Positions 16,127 through 24,708 are shown, numbered from the stretch's first letter. The stretch: DNA of 64,000 nt from Acrocarpospora catenulata (GCF_018476525.1 NZ_JAHCST010000023.1:60152-124151); one strand, 5' to 3'. Translations and numbers: made by a program. Notes: generated by a model not told the origin, from the letters alone.

Positions 16127-17740
16127 CTATTTGGCGTCGGCGTAGCAGGCCACGGCGACGGCCTCCATGGGGAAGCGGACGGGTGTGTCGCCGAACAGGA
16201 GGCGGGTGGCCTCGTCGGCGGCCTGGGCGATGGTGGCGCGGACCTCGGCGGCCTGGTCGAGGGGGCAGTGCACGATGACCTCGTCGTGTTGGAAGAAGAC
16301 CAGGCGGGCGGGGTCGGGGAGGCGGCGGCGGAGGATGGCCAGCAGCGTGACCGCCCACTCGGCGGCGGTGGCCTGGACGACGAAGTTGCGGGTGAACCGG
16401 CCCCGGTCCCGGGCGGACCTGGCCCCTTCCGGCCGGGAGACCAGCTCCCGCCAGCGTTTGGAGGGCGGCGGGGAGGTGCGCCCGAGCCAGGACCTGACCA
16501 GGCGGCCCTCCTCCCCGGCCCGGGCCGCGTCCTCCACGAACGTGTACGCCTGGGGGAAGCGCTGGCGCATCACGGCCAGCAGTTTGGGGGCGTCGCCGGT
16601 GGTGCCGCCGTACATGGCGGAGAGCATGGCGATCTTGGCGGCGTCGCGCTGGCCGCCGAACGCCTTGGCCAGGGCGGCGTACAGGTCGATCTCCCCGGCG
16701 GCGCGGGCCAGCCCGCCGTCCCCGGCCATCGCCGCCAGCACCCGGGGTTCCAGCTGGGCGGCGTCGGCGACCACCAGCGTCCAGCCCTCGTCGGCGAGCA
16801 CGGCGCGACGCATCACCTTCGGGATCTGCAACGCGCCTCCCCCGCTGGTTGCCCACCGACCGCTGACCACCCCGCCCACGACGTACTCGGCCCGGAACCT
16901 GTCGCCGCGTACCCACTGGTCGGCCCAGACCCAGCCGTGGAAGCTGTACAGCCTGGCCAGCTCCTTGTACGCCAGGAGCGGCCTCACCCCGGGATGGTCG
17001 ACCTCCTTCAGCACCGACGACCGGGTGGAGGGCACGGTGATCCCGGCCGACTTGAACGCCCGGACGATCTGCTGCGGCGAGTCCGGATTGAGCGGCTGAC
17101 CGAACTCGGCGGCCACCTCATCGGCCAGCGCCTGAAGCTTGACCGGCCGCATGCCGTGCGCCGGACGGGGCCCGAGCAGCTCGGTCAGCAGCGCATCATG
17201 CACCGACTCCCGCCACGGCATGCCGTCGAACCCCAACTCGGCCGCGATCAGCGCCCCCGCCGACTCAGCGGCCACCAGCAACCGGAACCGCCGCGGCTCG
17301 GGCAGACGAGCGATCCTGTCCAACTGCCCCGCATACACCTCGGCGACCAGCTCGGCCTCCGGCAACCCGGGCTGCGGCTCCCGAGGCTCCGGCTCGAACA
17401 GACTGCCCTGAGCCCCCTCGGCGACCGCCTCCCGATCCTCCGGCACCGGCAGCCCATGCGCCCGCGCGTACGCCGCCACAGCCGACCGGGGCTCCCCGAA
17501 CCGCCCTTCGGCGGCGAGCAACAACCCCTCGGTCAACGCGACATCATGACACCGCCCGACCCGCACCCCCTTGGCGAGCAGCCCAGGATAGATCCGCCGG
17601 GCGTCGGCCCACACCCAGCGCACCCCCTCCCCGGACGCACCTTCCCGCTCCCCGACCGCCTCCACCAGATCGGGCACCTGCCACCGCTCCCCATCGGGCA
17701 GACGAAGCACCCCGCCTGTCCCCTCCGGATCCCCGGCCAT
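16127..17740 (-). CDS. Family A DNA polymerase (bifunctional 3'-5' exonuclease/polymerase type)
   Basis: Non-replicative PolA-like polymerase of 537 aa, lacking the 5' nuclease domain of Pol I. The polymerase motifs are present: motif A ADAAQLEPRVLA near residue 322, the fingers helix RDAAKIAMLSAMYGG (the usual motif B Tyr region), and motif C HDEVIVH near residue 483. The N-terminal 200 residues correspond to a degenerate exonuclease fold. A role in lesion bypass or repair is likely from the family. Start choice is open: ATG 17740, or GTG codons at 17743-17752, with GGAGGGG upstream. That ribosome-binding site lies within a 28-bp sequence repeated at 20342. Confidence 0.87.
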   Translation of the reverse strand: MAGDPEGTGGVLRLPDGERWQVPDLVEAVGEREGASGEGVRWVWADARRIYPGLLAKGVRVGRCHDVALTEGLLLAAEGRFGEPRSAVAAYARAHGLPVPEDREAVAEGAQGSLFEPEPREPQPGLPEAELVAEVYAGQLDRIARLPEPRRFRLLVAAESAGALIAAELGFDGMPWRESVHDALLTELLGPRPAHGMRPVKLQALADEVAAEFGQPLNPDSPQQIVRAFKSAGITVPSTRSSVLKEVDHPGVRPLLAYKELARLYSFHGWVWADQWVRGDRFRAEYVVGGVVSGRWATSGGGALQIPKVMRRAVLADEGWTLVVADAAQLEPRVLAAMAGDGGLARAAGEIDLYAALAKAFGGQRDAAKIAMLSAMYGGTTGDAPKLLAVMRQRFPQAYTFVEDAARAGEEGRLVRSWLGRTSPPPSKRWRELVSRPEGARSARDRGRFTRNFVVQATAAEWAVTLLAILRRRLPDPARLVFFQHDEVIVHCPLDQAAEVRATIAQAADEATRLLFGDTPVRFPMEAVAVACYADAK

Positions 17741-17748
17741 CACCACGC

Positions 17749-17776
17749 CCACCCCTCCAGGGTGTCAGGCCCTACC
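17749..17776 (+). repeat. 28-bp direct repeat, left copy
   Basis: Core CCCTCCAGGGTGTCAGG; 27 of 28 positions match a second copy at 20342-20369 in the same orientation. It overlaps the translation start region of the polymerase gene. The two copies bracket the 2.6-kb block of mobile-element debris. Confidence 0.7.
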
Positions 17777-17829
17777 GACAATCCAACTAGCCACGGTCCT
17801 CCCCACGATCACCGTCGGGCCATCCGTAT

Positions 17830-17866
17830 GTGACCTCCCACCGGCCCCGGCTCCGCCGGAGTGGCA
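17830..17866 (+). repeat. Small hairpin repeat, copy 1
   Basis: Begins GTGACCT and contains CCCCGGCTCCGCCGG, whose arms CCGGC and GCCGG can pair. This is one of five related copies found outside genes in this window. Confidence 0.5.
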
Positions 17867-17956
17867 ACCGTGCTGATGCCCGGGTATCGCTTGCCGCCCT
17901 TCTCCCACCCCACCCGCCCCCTTCATCGGCGTTAGGTCCCGCCCGACCACCCGTTC

Positions 17957-17993
17957 GTGACCTTCGGCCAGACCCGGCTCCGCCGGATAGGCG
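17957..17993 (+). repeat. Small hairpin repeat, copy 2
   Basis: GTGACCTTCGGCCAGACCCG followed by GCTCCGCCGGATAGG. Closest to the family consensus and 127 bp from copy 1 in the same orientation. Confidence 0.5.
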
Positions 17994-18084
17994 AGTTGCG
18001 CGTGGCGGAGAGGGACTCAGCTTGCCGGAGGGCCGTGTCCGGTCGATCAGTGAGGGCTGAGCAAGCGGAGCCATACCACCAGAA

Positions 18085-18232
18085 CTGAGACGGCGACGGA
18101 CCTGGCGAAGAGGTGTTGACGTCACAGCAGGTGCCTATGGCCCTGAACTGCATCAACTTGTTGATCGCCCGCTCCACGACGTTCCTGGCCTTATAGCGCG
18201 CCGAGTCGAATCCCGGGGCGCGCCCACAGTCT
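18085..18232 (-). pseudogene. IS5-family transposase C-terminal remnant
   Basis: In the minus strand a short frame reads GRAPGFDSARYKARNVVERA and continues INKLMQFRAIGTCCDV. This matches the C-terminal segment of IS5-family transposases, in which a conserved Glu sits in RNVVER and is followed by NKLKQFR. Sequence after the usual TRYDK position is unrelated and no N-terminal part is present, so this is a fragment. It abuts the right end of the TnpB element, suggesting successive insertions. Confidence 0.65.
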
Positions 18233-18345
18233 CGTTGTAGTTAGGCCAAGGCACTGTCCTCGTGTCAGCTTCTCGGCCGTAAACGGCCTAGCTTGCAGCT
18301 CCTCGCCATCGATGGATTCGAGGGTTCAGGCCGCGTCGTCGGCAG
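18233..18345 (-). ncRNA. Probable omega-RNA scaffold/right end of the TnpB element
   Basis: TnpB nucleases use a guide RNA transcribed from the 3' end of tnpB and the element's right end. The region downstream of the tnpB stop contains a hairpin with arms GGCCG and CGGCC and a TAAA loop on the plus strand (18275-18288). The left end carries a related hairpin with the same CGTAAACG core (19504-19523). The exact right boundary and guide start are not determined. Confidence 0.45.
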
Positions 18346-19450
18346 CGTGACTCACTGCCCAGCCCGCCACACCGCGTGAGGCGATGTTGCGGGCTGCGTT
18401 GACGTCGGCGTGCTCAGCGAAGCCGCACGACCTACAGCGGAAGGTTTCCTGATCGGGCCGGTTGCGCTTGTCGATGTGCCCGCACGCCGAGCAGCCTTGC
18501 GAGGTGTAGGCGGGATCGACGTGGACCAGGGCGACACCGGCGCGGGCCGCCTTGTAGGCGACGAACTGGCCAAGCTGGTGGAACGACCACGAATGCAGGG
18601 TGACCCGCTGGGGCTTGCGGAGCCGTACCCGGTCGCGGATCCCACTCAGGTCTTCAAGTGCGATGCCGCGTCCGGTGCGTGCAGCCTCGGTCACGATGCT
18701 CTTGGAAATGACGTGGTTGAGGTCCCGGGCGAACCGGGCTTCCTTGCGGCGGCGGGCCTTGAGCAGCCGCTTGGCCGACTTGGTGCGCTTGGTCTGCAAC
18801 CGGCGGCGCAACTCCCGGTTGCGGTGCCGGACCGCGTTCAGGTGCTTGCCCGCGTGCGTGGTCCCGTCGCTGGTCGTGGCGGTGTTCGCGATACCGAGGT
18901 CCACTCCGAGGAACCCGCTTGGGTCGGTGACGTCAGTGTCGGGGATGTCGCAGGTGGCGACCAGCAACCACATGCCGGCCCGGTGGACCAGGTCTGATTC
19001 GCCATTGCGGTAGGCGGCCAGCGCGGCGGCCTGGGTGTCGGAGCAGCCGAACCGGACGCCTTTCATCCGGCCGCCGGTGGTCCAGATGCTCACGGTCCGG
19101 GCTTGGACCTGCCAGGACAGGCACCGGTCGTCGTAGGGCTGAGCGGCGTCCGGGCGGAAGCCGATCGGCTTGGTGAGGGGCTTGCGCATCGTGGCCTTCA
19201 CCTGGGCTTTGACCGTGGTGTAGGCGTCGGCGACCTTCTTGATCACATGCTGAGCGGGCTGGGCCGACAGGCCCATGTCCTTCAACCGCGTGTAGGTGTG
19301 ACGGCGCAGGTCGTAGTTCCGGAACGTCTTCATGTCCCAGGCAGCGCGAGAGACCAGGTTCGCCGCCTCGTTGCACAAACGCAGCGTGTCCGCCAGCGCC
19401 GCCTCCTCGGCGGGCGTGGGGAACAGTCGCACTTGCACGACGAATTTCAC
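18326..19450 (-). CDS. tnpB: TnpB RNA-guided endonuclease (IS200/IS605 group, stand-alone)
   Basis: Full-length TnpB of 374 aa with a GTG start at 19450. The RuvC-like active site is complete: Asp in FLGVDLGIANTAT (near residue 183), Glu in IALEDLSGIRDR (near 263) and Asp in HADVNAARN (near 348). The zinc ribbon CSACG...CRSCG lies between the second and third acidic residues. No tnpA (Y1 transposase) is present, as in IS1341-type elements, so movement would depend on a transposase elsewhere. Flanking hairpins sharing a CGTAAACG core mark both ends. The gene appears intact and may be an active nuclease. Confidence 0.93.
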   Translation of the reverse strand: MKFVVQVRLFPTPAEEAALADTLRLCNEAANLVSRAAWDMKTFRNYDLRRHTYTRLKDMGLSAQPAQHVIKKVADAYTTVKAQVKATMRKPLTKPIGFRPDAAQPYDDRCLSWQVQARTVSIWTTGGRMKGVRFGCSDTQAAALAAYRNGESDLVHRAGMWLLVATCDIPDTDVTDPSGFLGVDLGIANTATTSDGTTHAGKHLNAVRHRNRELRRRLQTKRTKSAKRLLKARRRKEARFARDLNHVISKSIVTEAARTGRGIALEDLSGIRDRVRLRKPQRVTLHSWSFHQLGQFVAYKAARAGVALVHVDPAYTSQGCSACGHIDKRNRPDQETFRCRSCGFAEHADVNAARNIASRGVAGWAVSHAADDAA

Positions 19451-19503
19451 ACAGTGAACTTAACTATGAGCCGAACAAGTGCGCGACGCCGTAGGCGATT
19501 CCT

Positions 19504-19523
19504 CCCGGGCGTAAACGCCCGGG
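19504..19523. repeat. TnpB element left-end hairpin
   Basis: Perfect 8-bp stem, CCCGGGCG and CGCCCGGG, with a TAAA loop, 54 nt upstream of the tnpB start. The subterminal hairpin near the tnpB stop has the same loop and inner base pairs, consistent with paired ends of an IS200/IS605-type element. Confidence 0.55.
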
Positions 19524-19531
19524 GTTCCTCG

Positions 19532-19753
19532 CTAGTTCACGCTGAAGCCAGTCCTTCCCGAACACGTGCTCAAGGCCGTGTTCCAAGTCGTTGAGCTGCG
19601 TAGGTCGGACGGCCCGGACGGGTACGACCGCGCCTGGTCGTACGGCAAGACCAGACGAACTGTTCGCGTTGTCTCAGCCCAGTCGACCCGCAGTCCACGA
19701 TCCCGGGCGAGTTCGTAAATCCTGTCCCGGATCTCTGGATAGGTGCTCAGCAC
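19532..19753 (-). pseudogene. Fragment of an unidentified gene, truncated next to the TnpB element
   Basis: Minus-strand frame of 73 codons starting with GTG (LSTYPEIRDRIYELARDRG). After about 50 codons the reading that looks protein-like shifts to another frame (QLNDLEHGLEHVFGKDWLQ), ending where the TnpB left end begins. This suggests a gene disrupted by a frameshift and by the TnpB insertion. The family was not recognised. Confidence 0.3.
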
Positions 19754-19796
19754 TCGGTCACCCCAGCGGGGGCGCCGACTCGGGGCTGGTCCTTAC

Positions 19797-20125
19797 ACGA
19801 ACTCGATCCTGCTAACGGATTTGCCGACAACTGTTCTGGACGTGTGGACGCCCATGATCAGAATGCTTGCCACCGACACCGCGCTCTGGATTGACGATGT
19901 GTGGGTGGCCGACTCCACTCCGGTGGAGGGTGGCCGATCCCGGGAGACGGTCAAGGGCAGCGCCCTGGCCGGGTGGGCCGAGTACGGCTACTGCGCCAGT
20001 CACTCACGGTACTTCTGGAGGCTGCGGCTGCACCTGCTGTGTACTCTCGGCGGGCTACCGATCGCCTTCGCGCTCACTGGAGCCAGGGCTGACGAACGCG
20101 ACACCCTGCGGGGCATGCGTGGACG
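19797..20125 (+). pseudogene. IS982-family transposase internal fragment
   Basis: About 110 codons resemble the middle of IS982 transposases: LATDTALWIDDVWVADSTPV, then LAGWAEYGYCASHSRYFW and LRLHLLCTLGGLPIAFAL. The Asp of VADSTP corresponds to the first catalytic residue. Both the N-terminal and C-terminal thirds are missing and the frame runs into unrelated repeat DNA after about 20125. Not functional. Confidence 0.75.
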
Positions 20126-20150
20126 CCGCTCCCGAAGTACGGGCCGACCG

Positions 20151-20183
20151 CCCGGCGAACCCGGATCTCCGACCGAAGGCCAG
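20151..20183 (-). repeat. Small hairpin repeat, copy 3 (diverged)
   Basis: On the minus strand it reads GCCTTCGGTCGGAGATCCG then GGTTCGCCGGG. It lies inside the debris following the IS982 fragment. Confidence 0.4.
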
Positions 20184-20241
20184 CAAGAGACCTGGGCTGA
20201 GGGGGACCGCGACGATCAAAACCCGCACACCAACACGGGAA

Positions 20242-20280
20242 CCAACCGCCCCGGCGAAGCCAGAACCGACCGAAGGTCAC
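20242..20280 (-). repeat. Small hairpin repeat, copy 4
   Basis: On the minus strand GTGACCTTCGGTCGGTTCTG then GCTTCGCCGGGGCGG, inverted relative to copies 1 and 2. Confidence 0.45.
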
Positions 20281-20341
20281 AAATGGGTGGGTGGGACCTC
20301 ACGCTAACAGAGGGGGCGGGCGGGTGGGAGAACCGCGGCAA

Positions 20342-20369
20342 CCACCCCTCCAGGGTGTCAGGCGCTACC
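20342..20369 (+). repeat. 28-bp direct repeat, right copy
   Basis: Second copy of the sequence at 17749-17776, with a single mismatch. The intervening 2.57 kb contains only mobile-element pieces and tnpB. Confidence 0.7.
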
Positions 20370-20663
20370 TGTGCAACCCGGCCCTGGGGCCACTCCCGAC
20401 CATGGTCTAGCGTCCTTTCCGACAAGAACTCCATTTCCATTCTGTCGCCTTTTGTCACTTATAGTCGACCAAACGGAATGAAGTGGATTTCGCGCCGAGT
20501 AAGGTCATAACAAAATCGGCAATCGGCCTCGATTAGCTGCCCACCTTCCGGATATGACCTGGTCCGCGACCCGCATCGGACCAAAAGTTGCGATATCCGA
20601 TTTGCTCCTGCACTCCCGAATGATCGGGGCGGGTCGCGATTTCTTTTTCCCAAGGGGAGTATC

Positions 20664-21509
20664 GTGCAAAATTGGAAGCTGCCGACATGGTCGACGACCG
20701 GCCTGGCTCTCGTAGGCGCAGGAGTTCTGATCGCGAACATGGCCACGCCGGCCAGCGCACGAACCGCGACAGTACCGTGCGGCGCCGGAGCCTGCGGCCA
20801 AGCAAGGACAACCCACACGCAGAACACCAACAGCACTGCGACCGGGTCGTCCCACTTCGGCAACTCGACGTGGGGCATCATCTACCGCAACACCATTGGC
20901 GGACCGAACGCCGTCCTGCGCAACGGCCCTTACGGGCGCCCGTCCCCGACTTTCGCCGCCACGCAGCCACCCCCCTACGGCAGGGGCAGTCTGGGCATCA
21001 TCGTCGGCTCCTCAGCCGAAAAAATCGCCTTCGGCAACGAGACGATCTTCGCCGACACCCGGCTCTCCGCCATCCACACCCTGAAATACTGGATCTTCGC
21101 GGGAGTCGACTCCCTGGCCGGCATCACCCTGCCGAACATCGCCATCGAGGTCGATCCGAACGTGGGCACGGCCGACTACACCAGCCTCGTCTACGTGCCC
21201 GACACCTCCACCGCCCCGTCCACCCCCACGACACCCGCCCCCAAGGTCTGGCAGCAATACGACGCCGGCGCCACCGGAAGCAAGTGGTTCGCCACCGGCA
21301 CCACAGGCCCGACGATCGGCTGCACCCAGGTGACGCCATGCTCGTTCGCCGAACTCAAAACCCGGCTGCCCAACGCGGTCATCAGCCAGAGCCTGGCAAT
21401 CGCCAAAGGCAGAGACACCCCCTTCGCCGGCGCCGTCGACGGACTCCAGGTGAACCACACGATCTTCGACTTCGAATATCCCGGCGTACGCAGCGGGCAC
21501 GTGCGCTGA
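20664..21509 (+). CDS. Secreted protein of unknown function
   Basis: Protein of 281 aa with a clear signal peptide: a basic start, a hydrophobic core (TGLALVGAGVLIAN) and a likely cleavage after ATPASA near residue 32. The mature part has four cysteines, Thr/Pro-rich stretches (STAPSTPTTPAP near 187) and a predicted beta-rich central region (KYWIFAGVDSLAGITLPNIA). GTG start with AAGGGGAG 5 nt upstream. No family was recognised. It lies next to the mobile-element debris and has an AT-richer upstream region, so recent acquisition is possible. Confidence 0.75.
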   Translation: MQNWKLPTWSTTGLALVGAGVLIANMATPASARTATVPCGAGACGQARTTHTQNTNSTATGSSHFGNSTWGIIYRNTIGGPNAVLRNGPYGRPSPTFAATQPPPYGRGSLGIIVGSSAEKIAFGNETIFADTRLSAIHTLKYWIFAGVDSLAGITLPNIAIEVDPNVGTADYTSLVYVPDTSTAPSTPTTPAPKVWQQYDAGATGSKWFATGTTGPTIGCTQVTPCSFAELKTRLPNAVISQSLAIAKGRDTPFAGAVDGLQVNHTIFDFEYPGVRSGHVR

Positions 21510-21542
21510 ACACCGGCACCACCCCGATGGTCGAACGCGCCA

Positions 21543-23060
21543 TCAACCTTTCGCGGAACCCAACGGGATGATCACCTCGTCCTCCAGGGGCGGGTCGATC
21601 TCCTGGGCCAGGCAGCCGGTGGCGGCGAAGCAGCGGATGCGGAGTTCGTCGTCCTGGACGGACAGGTGGAGGAAGCTCTTGAAGAAGGGTGGGGTGTCCC
21701 AGTCGGAGAGTTCGGAGATGTAGCGGTGGAAGATGCGGTCGACGGGGAGGCGGAAGGGCATGGGCCAGCCGCCTAACAGGCGGGCCGCCCATTTCATCCG
21801 GCGGGTGATGGGGACCTGCTGGCCGAGGTCGCGCGGGGGCGTGTTGCCGATGCGGGCGGACATCAGGGCCAGTCCCTCGGCGGGAGTGAGGTAGAGCCAC
21901 TTCATGCGGAGGCGGCGGCTGTAGAGAAGGCTGTAGAAGGACAGCGAGTCGCCGCGCAGGGGGTAGCAGCGGAAGTCGTCCTCGGCGATCCGGGTGATCC
22001 GCGGGATGGTGTGGGTGGCGTGCATGAAGGCGCCACCCCCGCCCGCGACCACGTACTGGATGACCCGATCGCCGACCTGAACCGGGAAACGCTGGTAGTT
22101 GTGCACGTCGCCGCCGATCGCGGCCAGGTAGTTGTGCTCGGGGGCCCGCACGATGTCGTCCACCGTGCCGCCGCCCTCGATCGGGCCGGGCTTGTAGTCG
22201 TCCCGGACGTAGATGGGCTTGCCGGTGACAAGGACCTTCGGCCGAGGGTCGGCGGACACGTGCCGCAGCCACTCCCCCTGCTCCCGGTCCAGATCCCCCC
22301 GGATCCCGGTGTCGATCCCCACCACCAGCAGCCGCCCGAGATCCAGCACCCAGTACGGCGCCGGCTGGACCGCCTGCTGGGAGGGCCGCCCGCGCAGCTT
22401 CCAGTCCTCCGCCAGCGCGTCCTCGTCGATCCGCTCGGGCTTCTTCCAGAGCAGCCCCCGCAACCCGGCGGGCGAGAGCCGGAAGCCCTCCCGCTCCACC
22501 GCCAGCGGCTTGGCCCCGCAGAACACCCGCATGAACCCGCCGAGCCCGTCGTACCAGTCGTGGTTACCGGGAATGGCGTAGATCGGCGCGTCGTAGTCCT
22601 TGAACGGCCGGAAGAACTTGTCCCGGTAGTCGGCCGCCGCCCCGGTCGGGTAGATCACGTCGCTGGCGATGACGGTGAAGTCGGTGCGCTCGCCCAGTTT
22701 GAGCAGGCCGGGCACCACCGCGTACTGGGAGGCGTCGCCCTCCCCGGTGTCCCCGATGACCAGGAAGGAGAAGTTCCGGGCGGTCTCCCGGACGATCCGG
22801 AAGTCGGGATCCACCCCGGCCTCCCGCCGCGCGGCCACCCAGCGGCGCCGTACCTCGTCGGACGGATCGCCGAACAGCCCGGCCAGGATCTCGTTCCTGG
22901 ACCGCCAGAGGGTCCGCGGATTGAGCCAGGTGAACGTGTCCTTGTTCGGACGGAGCGACTGAAAGGTGCCGATCTCCTGACAGGCCCACCCCGCGCCCTC
23001 CTCGGACACCCGGGACGAGCCCCGTTTCCCTTTCGCCGCCGCGATTTCCACCTCACCCAT
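21543..23060 (-). CDS. Metallophosphoesterase
   Basis: Calcineurin-like phosphoesterase of 505 aa. Metal-binding motifs occur in the family order: VIGDTGEGD near residue 106, SDVIYPTG, PGNHDWYDG near residue 165, and GGDVHNYQRF near residue 318. No signal peptide or membrane helix is seen, so it is probably cytoplasmic. The length exceeds the usual catalytic domain by about 200 residues on the C-terminal side (function unknown). It lies 20 nt after the FAD-linked oxidase stop in the same direction, so the two are likely co-transcribed. Substrate unknown. A longer frame extending upstream is out of phase with the oxidase gene and is not coding. Confidence 0.85.
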   Translation of the reverse strand: MGEVEIAAAKGKRGSSRVSEEGAGWACQEIGTFQSLRPNKDTFTWLNPRTLWRSRNEILAGLFGDPSDEVRRRWVAARREAGVDPDFRIVRETARNFSFLVIGDTGEGDASQYAVVPGLLKLGERTDFTVIASDVIYPTGAAADYRDKFFRPFKDYDAPIYAIPGNHDWYDGLGGFMRVFCGAKPLAVEREGFRLSPAGLRGLLWKKPERIDEDALAEDWKLRGRPSQQAVQPAPYWVLDLGRLLVVGIDTGIRGDLDREQGEWLRHVSADPRPKVLVTGKPIYVRDDYKPGPIEGGGTVDDIVRAPEHNYLAAIGGDVHNYQRFPVQVGDRVIQYVVAGGGGAFMHATHTIPRITRIAEDDFRCYPLRGDSLSFYSLLYSRRLRMKWLYLTPAEGLALMSARIGNTPPRDLGQQVPITRRMKWAARLLGGWPMPFRLPVDRIFHRYISELSDWDTPPFFKSFLHLSVQDDELRIRCFAATGCLAQEIDPPLEDEVIIPLGSAKG

Positions 23061-23080
23061 GGAAACAATCTTGGCGGTTT

Positions 23081-24676
23081 CTAGGGGATCAGGACACCCG
23101 GGTTGAGAATCCCGTACGGATCGAGTCGCCCTTTCACCGCCCGCAGGATCTCCACCCCGAGGTCCCCGATCTCGGCGGCGTACGCGACCCGGTGGTCCCG
23201 CCCGACCCCGTGGTGATGGGAGATGGTCCCCCCGCTGAGCACGATGGCCTTGTTGACCGCCCGTTTGGCGCGTTCCCACTGGGCGACCGGATCCTCCTCC
23301 TGCGCGCTCACCACGGTGAAGTAGAGCGAGGCCCCGGTGGCGTACACGTGCGAGACGTGGCACATCACCAGGGGCTCGTCCAGGGTGGCCCGCAGCGCCA
23401 GCCCCACCGCGTCGTAGAGCCGGGGCAGGTCGGCCCAGAACCCGGCGGTCTCCAGGGTCTCCACGGTGGCCCCGGCACTCAGCAGCGCGTCCCGCAGGTA
23501 CGGCGCCGCGAACCGGCCCTCGTGCCAGCGCTCGCCCGGCTCGGTGCCCCGGTAGACGCCGCCGAGCTCCGACAGCAGCGCGGCCACGGCCTCCCGGCGG
23601 TGTGCGACGTCCTCCTCGGCCCCCTCGAAGCCGGTGATCATGAGGCAGCCGGCCTCGGCCAGGGTGCCGAGCTCGGCGGGGCGGGCCAGCCCGATCATGC
23701 TCTCGGTCTCGTCGGAGAGGCGGAGCACGGTGGGCAGCGGGCCCTCCTGGGCGATCCTGCGCATGGCGGCCTGCCCGGCCTTGAACGAGGGGAAGCGCCA
23801 CCCCTCGTAGAGGCGGGTGGCGGGGATGGCGCGGACCCGGAGCTGGAGGGAGGTGATCACGCCGAACGCGCCCTCCGAGCCGAGGATGAGCTGGCGCAGG
23901 TCGGGCCCGGCCGCCGATTTGGGGGCCCGGCCGAGTTCCAGGGTGCCGCGCGGGGTGGCCACGGTGAGCCCGACCACCATGTCGTCGAACCGGCCGTACC
24001 CGGCGCTGGCCTGGCCCGAGGAGCGGGTGGCGGCGAAGCCGCCCACGGTGGCGTACTCGTAGGACTGCGGGAAGTGGCCGAGGGTGAGACCGTGCCGGGC
24101 CAGGATCTGCTCGGCCTGGGGGGCGCGCAGGCCCGGCTCCAGCTCGGCGATCATGGACACCTTGTCGATGGAGATCACCCGGTTGAGCCGGGCCAGGTCC
24201 AGGGCGATCACCGCGGCGTACTCGTCCCGGGAGGCGACCAGGCCGCCGACCACCGAGGTGCCGCCACCGAACGGCACCACCGCCACCCGATGCTCCGTGC
24301 AGAGCTTGAGCAGGTCCAGGATCTCGCGGTGCGAACCGGGTAACACCACCGCGTCCGGCGCGTCGTCGCCGTCGCCGGCCCGCATGCGGAGCAGGTCGGG
24401 GGTGGACTTGCCGCGGGTGTGGCGGATCCTGGCGTCCTCGTCGCAGCGCACGTGCTCGTCGCCGACCAGGGTGCTCAACCGGGTCATCACCGGCGCGGGC
24501 AGCGCCGACAGCGGCAGCCGTACCTCGCCGAAGCTGGCGGCCGGGGTCTCGGGTTCGGTCACGCCCAGCAGGTCGCGCAGGAGCTTGCCCACGGAGGGGG
24601 GCAGCTCCTGGGCTTTGCCCGGGTCTCCCCAACCCGACCAAAGCATGGCTTCTGCGGCGCTACTGGGAGTTTCCAC
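23081..24676 (-). CDS. FAD-linked oxidase, alkyl-DHAP synthase-like
   Basis: Flavoprotein of 531 aa with the PCMH-type FAD-binding domain (VVPFGGGTSVVGGL near residue 130) and the C-terminal alkyl-DHAP-synthase/lactate-oxidase cap (GGTISHHHGVGRDH near 490, LDPYGILNPGVL at the end). Actinomycete members of this group often sit beside glycerol-3-phosphate dehydrogenase, as here, and are thought to act in ether-lipid or glycerolipid metabolism; the reaction is not proven. The GTG start at 24676 has GAAAGG upstream. A more distal ATG at 24733 would overlap the divergent glpD start, and ATG 24646 is a further option. Confidence 0.82.
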   Translation of the reverse strand: METPSSAAEAMLWSGWGDPGKAQELPPSVGKLLRDLLGVTEPETPAASFGEVRLPLSALPAPVMTRLSTLVGDEHVRCDEDARIRHTRGKSTPDLLRMRAGDGDDAPDAVVLPGSHREILDLLKLCTEHRVAVVPFGGGTSVVGGLVASRDEYAAVIALDLARLNRVISIDKVSMIAELEPGLRAPQAEQILARHGLTLGHFPQSYEYATVGGFAATRSSGQASAGYGRFDDMVVGLTVATPRGTLELGRAPKSAAGPDLRQLILGSEGAFGVITSLQLRVRAIPATRLYEGWRFPSFKAGQAAMRRIAQEGPLPTVLRLSDETESMIGLARPAELGTLAEAGCLMITGFEGAEEDVAHRREAVAALLSELGGVYRGTEPGERWHEGRFAAPYLRDALLSAGATVETLETAGFWADLPRLYDAVGLALRATLDEPLVMCHVSHVYATGASLYFTVVSAQEEDPVAQWERAKRAVNKAIVLSGGTISHHHGVGRDHRVAYAAEIGDLGVEILRAVKGRLDPYGILNPGVLIP

Positions 24677-24696
24677 GTCCGGCCTTTCGGTTAGGT

Positions 24697-24708
24697 TACC
24701 CAAGGGTA
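24697..24708. promoter_or_regulatory. Palindrome in the divergent oxidase/glpD promoter
   Basis: TACCC and GGGTA separated by AA form a perfect 12-bp palindrome midway between the two divergent starts, in the position expected for an operator controlling both genes. The regulator is not known. Confidence 0.4.

Larger units (their letters stand above)
17777..18325. other. Gene-free stretch with IS and repeat debris
   Basis: No intact gene is seen. The segment holds two copies of a small hairpin repeat (17830 and 17957), an IS5-family transposase remnant (18085-18232, minus) and the right-end region of the TnpB element (about 18233-18325). Short open frames here are not supported as genes. Confidence 0.6.
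20126..20663. other. Non-coding stretch: repeats, then AT-richer upstream region of the secreted protein
   Basis: Contains two inverted copies of the small hairpin repeat and the right 28-bp direct repeat. From about 20405 to 20660 it is clearly less GC-rich than its surroundings and ends in the AAGGGGAG ribosome-binding site (20652-20659) of the next gene. No gene was recognised. Confidence 0.5.

Noticed and set aside
17765..18125. Short frames in the mobile island as hypothetical genes
   Set aside because: They overlap hairpin repeats and transposase remnants and lack ribosome-binding sites.
21543..24641. Single 1032-codon frame covering the phosphoesterase and the oxidase region
   Set aside because: Only the part from 23060 downward encodes the phosphoesterase; the upstream part is out of phase with the FAD-linked oxidase and is low-complexity Arg/Gly.
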